From Jeongeupia chitinilytica (lineage in GTDB: Bacteria; Pseudomonadota; Gammaproteobacteria; Burkholderiales; Chitinibacteraceae): DNA of 64,000 nt. Below are positions 16,642 to 23,509 of this stretch, piece by piece. Position 1 is the first letter of the stretch, and each line of letters starts with the position of its first letter. Both the position numbers and the translations under genes were made by a program. The notes under the pieces are model-generated. The model did not search any database. It saw only the letters and a list, made by a program, of their open reading frames with translations, and was not told the origin of the DNA. The DNA is taken from NCBI RefSeq assembly GCF_014652315.1, contig NZ_BMYO01000010.1, positions 62,001 through 126,000 on the forward strand, in the 5' to 3' direction.

Positions 16642-16848
16642 TCATAGTGCGCGAGCCTTACCATTTTTTAAAAGAAACTCGCGTGCGGCCTGGTACAAGT
16701 CATTGTCTTCGATGAGTTTCGCCATAAGCTTCCCTTGCGAGTTTTCATAGGCAACAAACTTGCCATTCAAGACAAAAAACTCCTGCCAAGTGGCGGCTCC
16801 ACTCTCCTCAAGAGCTGCAATTAACTCCAGCTCAGTAAATGTACGCAT
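16642..16848 (-). CDS. small cassette-borne protein of unknown function (68 residues)
   Basis: I do not recognise this protein. It is short, acidic/amphipathic and without signal peptide or membrane helix, beginning MRTFTELELIAALEESGA and containing LNGKFVAYENSQGKLMAKLIED, which looks like one small alpha/beta unit. Its base composition is clearly more AT-rich than the neighbours. The start codon lies 8 bp from the end of attC-like site B and the stop 11 bp before attC-like site A, on the same strand. This is exactly the geometry of an integron gene cassette. Such cassettes often carry toxin-antitoxin or anti-phage functions, but nothing here proves one. Confidence 0.6.
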   Translation of the reverse strand: MRTFTELELIAALEESGAATWQEFFVLNGKFVAYENSQGKLMAKLIEDNDLYQAAREFLLKNGKARAL

Positions 16849-16855
16849 GGCTTAG

Positions 16856-16915
16856 GCCTGACTTTTGAAGTAACGGGCCGGCGTTAGCCGGTCCCGGTTG
16901 ACTGAAGTGTTAGGT
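16856..16915 (-). repeat. attC-like recombination site B
   Basis: A 60-bp element on the minus strand runs from ACCTAAC (perfect RYYYAAC) to GTCAGGC (one mismatch to GTTRRRY). The arms AGTCAACCGGGACCGG and CCGGCCCGTTACTT form an imperfect hairpin around a short centre. It resembles site A in length and in the CAACSGGGAC inner box, as expected for attC sites of one array. Confidence 0.68.
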
Positions 16916-16974
16916 GCTTGGCTCCCCGGTTGAAACGTAGATAACATCGCGGCAGGTGGGTCATGTATTTGGAC

Positions 16975-17245
16975 ATGTCGGATAACACTGCGAACACACC
17001 AGTCCGCGCTTGTTCGCGCAGATGAGGGATTGCCTGCGCTATCGCCACTACAGCCTAAGCACCGAAAAAGCTTACATCTACTGGATAAAAACACTTTATC
17101 AGATTTAAGGGGCTACGCCACCCACCGGAAATGGGGTGACGGTAACAGATGTGTTTTCTAGTTCATCTGACGGTGGAACGCGATGGGTCGCCATCGACGC
17201 AAAGTACGTGCTGTCGGCACCGCTGTTCCTGAACAATGCCATTCT
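16975..17245 (+). pseudogene. decayed integron integrase (intI) N-terminal remnant
   Basis: Reading across three frames gives a recognisable IntI N-terminus. ATG 16975 starts MSDNTANTP. After a shift near 17000 the frame reads SPRLFAQMRDCLRYRHYS then LSTEKAYIYWIKTLYQI to a TAA at 17106. A further shift gives KGLRHPPEMG, two stops (17137 and 17143), then FLVHLTVERDGSPSTQ. A last shift gives VLSAPLFL near 17208. These match the order of conserved IntI blocks (RYRHYS-TE-AYI-WI, GLRHP-EMG, FL-HL-VER-S-STQ, ALSALLFL). The catalytic C-terminal domain is missing. Its divergent orientation from the cassette is the standard integron layout. Frameshifts, stops and truncation make it inactive. Confidence 0.78.
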
Positions 17246-17878
17246 GGTAGTTGTCAGTACCCTCTGTTTAAACGTAGATGTTGCATGCCCACCCGGCTCG
17301 CGACGCATGACGCCTCCTCGGCACGATTGACGCAGGTCCGGACCCGGCGCTGCGCATGGTTTTCCTTAAGATGGATCACCGACAACGGCCTACCGCAGTC
17401 CAAACTTTCGATCGGATCGAGTTTGCCAGATCCCCCCGCCTTCTCCGTGAGGTGACGTCATTCCGAACATCTCACCGATGCGTCATCGTTCCTATCGCAC
17501 ATTCGAGCCGGCCTAAGGGCCACTTCGGCCAGCCCCCGGCGGTGCGTTAGTGGCGGTTGTCGTCATGTGTGTCGACGGCGATCGCGGGTTCTACAACATC
17601 GAGGCGACCGATCAGCGTCCAACGCGCAGCTCGAATCCAGAATGCCATCGACCGTTGTGGCCGCACGTTTGCATTCAAAGCCCATCGTGCTACCAAGCCC
17701 CCATGATCACTTTTTAACATCATTCATTTCAATTATTGACAGAAAACAGCAAGAAAAATTAAGATACATATCCCAGATATGTTGGATAAACCCATCGTCG
17801 ATGGGCTGCAACACTCCGCTTTTGTATGGGTTTCTCAAGAAAGATTCACACAACAATCCTGAATGAATTGGAAGACCA
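17246..17878. other. non-coding stretch between intI remnant and deacetylase
   Basis: No gene can be supported. The left part (to about 17700) is GC-rich without recognisable homology and may be further decayed integrase or scar sequence. From 17700 the DNA turns sharply AT-rich and contains TTGACA at 17736-17741, a candidate -35 box for the deacetylase gene, although no good -10 box sits at the optimal distance. Confidence 0.4.
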
Positions 17879-18613
17879 ATGTCGAAGAAGGTTCTACTTA
17901 CCGTTGATGATGGCCCGTCGGACAATACGATGGCTCTTGTTGACCATCTGATGCAACGAGAAATTACTGCGGTCATGTTCTTTCTAGGCAGGTGCATGGA
18001 GGCCTATCCACACGCAGTGGATTATGCAATTCAACGAGGCACTGTCATCGGAAATCACAGTTACTCTCATGCAGCCTTCTCACAGATCAGTTATGAACAG
18101 GGCATTATTGAAATTGAAAGAACAGAAAAATTGATTGTCGATGCCTACAAGCGAAATGGAGTGGAAAGGCAGGCTAAAATTTTCCGCTTTCCTTATACCG
18201 ACCAAGGCGGCAATAATTTTGCAAGATTTCAGGAATACTTGATACATAACCAGTTTGAGCACCTGGATACGAATTTTGTGAATTACGAATGGTTCAGTAA
18301 TTCCGCCACCAAGAACCACATCGACATCGGAGTTACATTTGCCTGCTGGGATTGGGAACTCTGGAGTAGCTGCCATTTTAAATTGGCGGACTTGCGACAG
18401 AATCTGAGAAAAAATGTCGAGCCGTCCATGGGCAGTTTTACCGAGGGAGCCAGCGGCGAGGTCTTGGTCATTCATGACAGCAATTGGCGAGGGGAACAAG
18501 GCGAGTTCCATTTCGATATAATTCTGGAAGAACTGGAACGAATGAACGTCCAATTCGTGAAGCCTGTTCCATCGAGACCAACGCTCAGCCAAATGCTTGA
18601 AACCACGGTTTAA
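17879..18613 (+). CDS. polysaccharide deacetylase (NodB homology domain)
   Basis: Metal-dependent carbohydrate esterase 4 domain of 244 residues. Motif 1 is TVDDGP with D10/D11 as base and metal ligand, motif 2 is H60-S-Y-S-H64 (metal ligands), motif 3 is R103-F-P-Y106, and the late histidine is H198 in LVIHDS. All catalytic positions are present. No signal peptide is visible, so it is cytoplasmic or exported atypically. Its substrate could be an acetylated amino-sugar polymer or oligosaccharide. GC content is visibly lower than that of the neighbours, and it sits beside an integron relic, which suggests horizontal acquisition. It is not obviously co-transcribed with anything. Confidence 0.88.
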   Translation: MSKKVLLTVDDGPSDNTMALVDHLMQREITAVMFFLGRCMEAYPHAVDYAIQRGTVIGNHSYSHAAFSQISYEQGIIEIERTEKLIVDAYKRNGVERQAKIFRFPYTDQGGNNFARFQEYLIHNQFEHLDTNFVNYEWFSNSATKNHIDIGVTFACWDWELWSSCHFKLADLRQNLRKNVEPSMGSFTEGASGEVLVIHDSNWRGEQGEFHFDIILEELERMNVQFVKPVPSRPTLSQMLETTV

Positions 18614-18684
18614 CAGCGCCGGCCTCCCACAAAGGGCATCGCGAGCGGCACATTCATGCAAACAGGAATACCGAACGGGAAATG

Positions 18685-18712
18685 AAAAAAGCCGCCGGCA
18701 AGGCCGGCGGCG
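18685..18712 (-). terminator. intrinsic terminator of the dga operon
   Basis: On the minus strand: GCCGCCGGC-CTT-GCCGGCGGC followed by six T. It lies 24 bp beyond the dgaF stop. Confidence 0.9.
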
Positions 18713-18735
18713 TCAATCACGGGTCGTGGGGGGTA

Positions 18736-19482
18736 TCACACCCGTTGCTTCACCATCTGCAACAGCTCGGCCACGTCGGCGGGCCGGGTGTTGCCGCTTT
18801 CCTTGTCGATGATCGAGCTGTAGACGTGCGGCATGACCCTGGGCACGCCGGCGTCGAGGCAGACCTGCAGGATCTCGCCGAAGTTGGCGAGGTCGATTCC
18901 GCCGGTCGGTTCGATCATCTCCAGCCCGTGGCTCGCGCAGCTTTTCGCCAGCACTTCCAGCTCGGCCAGCGATTTCAGCCCGCCCATCGGGAAGAACTTG
19001 GCCGCGTGCGCGCCCTGGTCGCGGATCATCAGTACCGCCGTATCGGTATCGACCAGCGCCGGCACCTCGGCACCGCTGCCGGCAACACCGGTCGAGACGA
19101 TCACCTTGCCCGGCGTACCGGTCGGGCGGACCAGCGCGTTGATGCGGGTGTTGGTCACGCCGCGTGCCGCCAGCGCACCGGCCGCGAAGCCGGCGCCGCT
19201 GAAGGTCTGGTTGACGTGGCCCGGCGCGGTCGCCGCGGCGATCATCGCCGCCTTGTAGAACTGCGCCGGATCGCCGGCGCCGAGGCCGACCGACACGCAG
19301 ACCCTGTCCTGCCACTGCCTTGCGGCGACGACGCCCTCCTCGACCGTGTCGAAACGTGCCGACAGCAGGCCGATGGCCGCATGCCCTTCGGCGGCTTCGA
19401 ACGCGGCGGCGGCGTTGTCGAGGTCGCGCGCCAGCACGTTGATCGCGACGCGATCGTGATAGAACGAAATGGCTTGCTGCAT
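18736..19482 (-). CDS. dgaF: 2-dehydro-3-deoxy-6-phosphogluconate aldolase of the DgaF type
   Basis: Cytoplasmic aldolase of about 248 residues (249 if the tandem upstream ATG at 19485 is used). It splits KDGP, the product of DgaE, into pyruvate and glyceraldehyde 3-phosphate. The sequence shows the DgaF pattern: FYHDRVAINVLARDLDNA start, GAGDPAQFYKAAMIAA, HAAKFFPMGGLKSL with the Schiff-base lysine region, and EPTGGIDLANF. The length equals the Salmonella DgaF. Its start overlaps the dgaE stop (ATGA), so translation is coupled. It is the last gene of the operon. Confidence 0.9.
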   Translation of the reverse strand: MQQAISFYHDRVAINVLARDLDNAAAAFEAAEGHAAIGLLSARFDTVEEGVVAARQWQDRVCVSVGLGAGDPAQFYKAAMIAAATAPGHVNQTFSGAGFAAGALAARGVTNTRINALVRPTGTPGKVIVSTGVAGSGAEVPALVDTDTAVLMIRDQGAHAAKFFPMGGLKSLAELEVLAKSCASHGLEMIEPTGGIDLANFGEILQVCLDAGVPRVMPHVYSSIIDKESGNTRPADVAELLQMVKQRV

Positions 19483-20618
19483 CATGCATTCTCCTTCGCG
19501 GTGTTCTCCTGCAAGCACGCGCCGGCCAGCTGCCGCAGTCGCGCGACGATGACGGCGAGGTCGTCGCCCTGCAGCGGTCGCGGGTCGATGCTGAACACGC
19601 CGGCGTTGAGGTAGTACTTGCGGGTGTAGATGGCCGGACTGCCGCCGCGCAGCTGCGCTTCGATCGCCGCCGCGTCGACGCCGAGCACGTCGGCATGAAC
19701 GCGGACGCGGGCGCGGTAGATCTCGCGGCCGGCTTCGTCCTGCTCCAGTTCGGCCGACAGGCCGCGGATGCCGTTGACCTCGGCGATCGCCGCTTCGAGC
19801 GCCGGAATGTCGGCGCGGCCGTCGTGCTTGTGCACTGCATAGCGGTCCAGCGCCTTGACCAGCCCCAGCATGCATTCCTTGCCGATCTTCATCGGCCGGC
19901 CGATGCCGTGGTACTGCGCCTTGCACGCGCCGATCAGCGCCTTGCGGCCGGTGATGAAGCCCGAGGTCGGCGCGTCGATCGCCTTGGCGCCGCTGTAGAT
20001 CACCAGATCGGCGCCGGCGGCGACGTACTTCTTCAGGTCTTCCTCGGCGGCAGCGTCGATGATCAGCGGCAGCCCGTGTTCGTGGGCGATGCGGATCATC
20101 TCCGCCAGCGGCACCATGCCCTTCTGCACCGCGTGGTGCGACTTCACGTACAGGATGGCCGCAGTACGCCCGGTGATCGCCGACGCCACATGGAAGGCTT
20201 CCGATTCGTTGGCCTGGCCGACTTCGACCGGCACGCCGCCGCCGAGGCGGACCATCGTCGTCACCGGCGCGCCGTAGTTGACGCTGTGGCCCTTGAGCAG
20301 GATCACCTCGTTGGCCAGGCCCGAACTGTCGGGCAGCCGCTCGACCAGATTCGGATCGCCCTTCGAGATCACCGCGGCGACCGAGATCGCGATCCCGGCC
20401 GATGCGCTCGAGGTGACGCAGCTGTCTTCGGCGCCGGTATGCGTCGAGATCAGCTCGCCGACGCGGTCGATCAGCGTGTCGATCTCGACGTAGTTCGATG
20501 CGGCCTCGGCGACTTCGTCCATCACCGTCCTGTCGACGGCCGAAACACCGAGGATGGTCATCTTGCCGCAGGCGTTGATCACCCGCTTCAGGCCGATGCG
20601 TTCGTAGATGTTCATCAT
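19482..20618 (-). CDS. dgaE: D-glucosaminate-6-phosphate ammonia lyase (PLP-dependent)
   Basis: Converts D-glucosaminate 6-phosphate, formed by the PTS during uptake, to 2-keto-3-deoxy-6-phosphogluconate and ammonia. It has 378 residues of the SelA-like PLP fold. The cofactor lysine is K212 in SGAKAIDAPTSGF, next to the position (K213) established for Salmonella DgaE. The SSASAGIAISVAAV and IIDAAAEEDLKKY segments are also typical. Two tandem ATGs (20618, 20615) follow an AAGGGG ribosome site. The gap to the upstream EIID gene is only 7 bp. Misannotation as L-seryl-tRNA selenium transferase is common for this family, but the operon context decides. Confidence 0.92.
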   Translation of the reverse strand: MMNIYERIGLKRVINACGKMTILGVSAVDRTVMDEVAEAASNYVEIDTLIDRVGELISTHTGAEDSCVTSSASAGIAISVAAVISKGDPNLVERLPDSSGLANEVILLKGHSVNYGAPVTTMVRLGGGVPVEVGQANESEAFHVASAITGRTAAILYVKSHHAVQKGMVPLAEMIRIAHEHGLPLIIDAAAEEDLKKYVAAGADLVIYSGAKAIDAPTSGFITGRKALIGACKAQYHGIGRPMKIGKECMLGLVKALDRYAVHKHDGRADIPALEAAIAEVNGIRGLSAELEQDEAGREIYRARVRVHADVLGVDAAAIEAQLRGGSPAIYTRKYYLNAGVFSIDPRPLQGDDLAVIVARLRQLAGACLQENTAKENA

Positions 20619-20625
20619 GATCCCC

Positions 20626-21480
20626 TTAGAGAATGCCGGTGATCGAGCAGACCAGGCTGAAGGCGACGACCGACAGCAGGATCACCGTGTAGCGCGGGCC
20701 TTTCTTCAGCATGTACAGGTAGATCGCGAACACCGCGGCCAGCGGCAGCAGCCCCGGCACGATCGAGTCGAGCACCTGCTGCACCACCACTTCCGAGCCC
20801 TGCAGGAAGCTGAACTTCAGCGGCGTCGAGAGCTTGACGTAGCTGGCGGCGAGCGCGCCCATCATGATCAGGCCGAGCACGTTGGCGCCGTAGATCAGTT
20901 CCTTGATCTTGCCGCCCTGCAACAGCGTGACGATGGATTCGCGGCCGAGCTTGTAGCCCTTGTGGCACAGCGCGTAGCTGATGCCGATGGTGATGCCGGT
21001 GTACAGCACCAGCGGCGCGATCCCGCCCATGGCGCTGCCCTTGGCGGCGAACGGGATGAACAGCGCGATCAGCAGCGGCATCAGCGCCGCCCAGATGATC
21101 GAATCGCCGACGCCGGCCAAGGCGCCCATCAGCCCGGTCTTGATGCCGATGATCGACGAATCGGTGATCGGCTCGCCGCGGGTCTTCTGCTCTTCCATCG
21201 CGATCGCCACGCCCTGGATGATCCCGCCCATCACGCCTTCGGTATTGAAGAAGTTCAGGTGGCGTTTCAACGCTTCGGCCTGCTCTTCCTTGTTCGGATA
21301 GAGCTTCTTCAGCACCGGCGTCATCGACGCGCAGAAGATCAGGCTTTGCAGGCGCTCGTACGAGTTCGAGACTTCGGCGCCCATGTAGTAGATCAGCCAG
21401 GACTTGGTGATGTCGGCCTTGGTCAGCAGTGGACCGTGCTGGACGTCCGAGACGGCTTTGTCGGTAACGGTAGCGTTCAT
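20626..21480 (-). CDS. dgaD: PTS mannose/fructose/sorbose family EIID component
   Basis: Membrane component of the D-glucosaminate-type PTS permease, 284 residues. The EIID signature region is present: LTKADITKSWLIYYMGAEVSNSYERLQ, then GIKTGLMGALAGVGDSIIWA, with several C-terminal membrane helices (about 180-280). ATG 21480 is preferred over 21486 because GAGGAA sits 8 nt before it; either way the gene overlaps or abuts the EIIC stop. It works with EIIC to form the transport channel, while EIIA/EIIB donate phosphate. Confidence 0.92.
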   Translation of the reverse strand: MNATVTDKAVSDVQHGPLLTKADITKSWLIYYMGAEVSNSYERLQSLIFCASMTPVLKKLYPNKEEQAEALKRHLNFFNTEGVMGGIIQGVAIAMEEQKTRGEPITDSSIIGIKTGLMGALAGVGDSIIWAALMPLLIALFIPFAAKGSAMGGIAPLVLYTGITIGISYALCHKGYKLGRESIVTLLQGGKIKELIYGANVLGLIMMGALAASYVKLSTPLKFSFLQGSEVVVQQVLDSIVPGLLPLAAVFAIYLYMLKKGPRYTVILLSVVAFSLVCSITGIL

Positions 21481-21482
21481 GA

Positions 21483-22229
21483 TCATGCTTCCTCGTTCTT
21501 GCCAAAACTGCGGATCAGGAAGGCGATGCAGGTGCCGAAGATGGCCACTGCCATGATGTCGACCTTCAGGTAGAGCACGGCGAAGAAGCCGGCAACGAAG
21601 TAGGGAATCAGCGTCTTCTTGCCGATCACCATGATGGTGATCGCGAAGCCCAGCGCCGGCAGGATGCCGCCCATGATCTCGAACGAGTGGGTCAGCCAGC
21701 GCGGCATGAAGGCGAGGAACTGCTCGACCACGGACTGGCCGAAGTAGTTGGCCGCAAACACCACCGGGAAGCGGATCACGAAGCCCATCAGTGCCGGCCA
21801 CAGGAAGGCGCAGCGCATGATGCCGGCGGTGTTGCAGGTCTCGGCGTGCTTGTCGGCCATGTGGACCCACGCGGCGTTGATCGTCCGGCGCAGCTGGTCG
21901 ACGAAGACGCCGATCACGCCGAACGGAATCGCCAGCGCGATCGCCAGATTGGCGTCCATGCCGGTCTTCACCGCGATCGGCAGCGCGATGCACGCCGCCA
22001 GCGCCGGGTCGGACGGCACGTTGCCGCCCGGCGTCGACGTCACGCCGAGGTAGACCAACTGGATGCCGGCGCCGACGATCATCGCCGTCTGCATGTCGCC
22101 GGTGATCAGGCCGACGAACACGGCGATCACGATCGGCTGCACCAGCATGCCGGAGAAGGTGTAACCCAGCCGCAGGCGGGCGAACCAGTAGTACAGACCC
22201 ATCAGGGTCGCGAGCATCAGGGTACTCAT
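21483..22229 (-). CDS. dgaC: PTS mannose/fructose/sorbose family EIIC component
   Basis: Integral membrane protein of 248 residues with about six to eight hydrophobic helices. The family pattern QPIVIAVFVGLITGDMQTAMIVGAGIQLVYLGVTSTPGGNVPSDPALA is intact. It forms the sugar channel together with EIID. It starts 25 bp after the EIIB stop and its end is coupled to EIID, so the gene order B-C-D is that of the dga operon of Salmonella. Specificity for D-glucosaminate is inferred from the downstream enzymes. Confidence 0.93.
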   Translation of the reverse strand: MSTLMLATLMGLYYWFARLRLGYTFSGMLVQPIVIAVFVGLITGDMQTAMIVGAGIQLVYLGVTSTPGGNVPSDPALAACIALPIAVKTGMDANLAIALAIPFGVIGVFVDQLRRTINAAWVHMADKHAETCNTAGIMRCAFLWPALMGFVIRFPVVFAANYFGQSVVEQFLAFMPRWLTHSFEIMGGILPALGFAITIMVIGKKTLIPYFVAGFFAVLYLKVDIMAVAIFGTCIAFLIRSFGKNEEA

Positions 22230-22254
22230 GACGAGGCTCCTCGTTCAGGGTGGG

Positions 22255-22740
22255 TTACAGACGCTTGAGGATGTCGGCCAGCTTTTGCGGCTTGTCTTCC
22301 GGAATCGTCTGGAAGTACACGTCGACCCCGCGTTCCTGCAGGTCGCGCAGCGTGACCTCGTCGGCGTCGTCGAGCGTGATGTTCTGGAACACCACCTTGC
22401 GGCCCGGGCCGCCACCGAGGCCGCCGACCTGGATCTGCGCGATGTCGAAGCCGTCGATCACGGCCTGGCGCACCGACGCCAGATTCGGGAACAGCACCAG
22501 CACGTTGCCGGCGCCGAGCTGGTCCTCGCGCCATTGCTGGCAGAAGCCGGCGACGCCGAAACAGTCGACCTTGATGTTGGGCGGCGCGGCCATCATGAAG
22601 ATGTTCTTCATGAACGGATCGGCGTCGAGCTCGTCGCTGACCACGGCGATGCGGTTGGCCTGAGACTGGCCGACCCACTTGGTGACGACCTGACCGTGGA
22701 TCAGGCGGCTGTCGATACGGCAAAGGACGATTTTGGCCAT
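22255..22740 (-). CDS. dgaB: PTS mannose/fructose/sorbose family EIIB component
   Basis: Cytoplasmic phosphotransfer protein of 161 residues. The phosphorylated histidine of the family is H15 in RIDSRLIHGQVV. The C-terminal part (VGGLGGGPGRKVVFQNITLDDADEVTLRDLQERG) is typical of EIIB-Man. It receives phosphate from the EIIA H13 and passes it to the incoming sugar. The gap to EIIA is 28 bp and to EIIC 25 bp. Confidence 0.94.
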   Translation of the reverse strand: MAKIVLCRIDSRLIHGQVVTKWVGQSQANRIAVVSDELDADPFMKNIFMMAAPPNIKVDCFGVAGFCQQWREDQLGAGNVLVLFPNLASVRQAVIDGFDIAQIQVGGLGGGPGRKVVFQNITLDDADEVTLRDLQERGVDVYFQTIPEDKPQKLADILKRL

Positions 22741-22768
22741 GATGGTTCTCCCTGGAATTGAATGAGGT

Positions 22769-23176
22769 TCAGCGTTGCTGCAGGCTTTTGACGATGTTCT
22801 TGAAGCTGTTGCGGCCGACGTCGACGAGGTCGTCGACCTGGTCGGCCAGCCGGCCTTCGTCGCGCAGGTCGAGCGCAGCGAGCATCAGCGTCGCGTTGAG
22901 GCCGGTGATCACGCCGATGTCGAAATCGGCCGAGAGGCGCGCGGCGACGTTCGAGGTCGAGCCGCCGGTGAAGTCGGCGATGATCAGCGAGCCGGCCGGC
23001 ATCGCCTCGACCCGGGCTTTCACCTTCTCGTAGAACTCGCCCATGGTGTCGACCGGCATCAGCGCCAGATCGGACACACCGTGGATTTCGCCGGCAACCA
23101 TCTTCAGGCAGTCGATCAGGTTGGCACCCCAGCCACCGTGGGTGAGCGTGAGGATTTCGGATACGGGTTGATTCAT
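22769..23176 (-). CDS. dgaA: PTS mannose/fructose/sorbose family EIIA component
   Basis: Cytoplasmic EIIA domain of 135 residues and first gene of the operon. The active histidine is H13 in LTLTHGGWG. The GSLIIADFTGGSTSNVAARL segment marks the EIIA-Man fold. I start at ATG 23176, with GGAGAAG just upstream. Longer in-frame sequence to 23278 would run through the sigma54 promoter and is rejected. Enzyme I and HPr are not in the window and must be encoded elsewhere. Confidence 0.93.
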   Translation of the reverse strand: MNQPVSEILTLTHGGWGANLIDCLKMVAGEIHGVSDLALMPVDTMGEFYEKVKARVEAMPAGSLIIADFTGGSTSNVAARLSADFDIGVITGLNATLMLAALDLRDEGRLADQVDDLVDVGRNSFKNIVKSLQQR

Positions 23177-23230
23177 CAGACTTCTCCTTGTCGGTATGTG
23201 CGGCCCTGAAACCGGCCTTGCCCCCATTAC

Positions 23231-23246
23231 CGCAAGATGCGTGCCA
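23231..23246 (-). promoter_or_regulatory. sigma54 promoter of the dga operon
   Basis: On the minus strand TGGCACGCATCTTGCG matches the sigma54 consensus TGGCACG-N4-TTGC without mismatch. Transcription should start about 12 bp downstream (near 23219), 43 bp before the dgaA ATG. The adjacent activator DgaR has the GAFTGA loop needed to activate such a promoter. Confidence 0.9.
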
Positions 23247-23364
23247 GTTTCTGTCACGCGATTGCCATCAGGAAACAAACTGCTTTCATATCAATGACTT
23301 GGACGATGAAAAACCGGCAAGACCCAACGGAAAGCCCGCCGGATCATGGCGCCCGGCAGCTGAT

Positions 23365-23412
23365 GTGACAGATGCACGATCGACGGCAGCGTGCCGCGGG
23401 GACATCTGTCAC
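23365..23412. promoter_or_regulatory. inverted repeat, candidate DgaR upstream activating sequence
   Basis: GTGACAGATG (23365-23374) and CATCTGTCAC (23403-23412) are perfect 10-bp inverted arms 28 bp apart, about 130-190 bp upstream of the predicted dga transcription start. CTGTCACGCGA also recurs at 23251-23261, just upstream of the -24 element. The placement fits an enhancer for a LevR-type sigma54 activator. Confidence 0.65.
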
Positions 23413-23509
23413 GCGACAGTCGCGCAGGAGGGAGGGAAAGGACGGCAGCAGCGGCGCGCGTCACCGCGCCGACTGCGGCAAGCGGTCGGGCGGCGTGATG
23501 TTCCGGCGC

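Noticed and set aside
16852..17094. 80-codon minus-strand frame over attC site B and the intI remnant
   Set aside because: It spans the attC-like site and opposes the integrase remnant; no ribosome site or homology.
17511..17550. A further attC-like element (GCCTAAG ... GCGTTAG)
   Set aside because: Only about 40 bp, poor pairing of the arms, and on the wrong side of the integrase remnant. It may be chance in GC-rich DNA.
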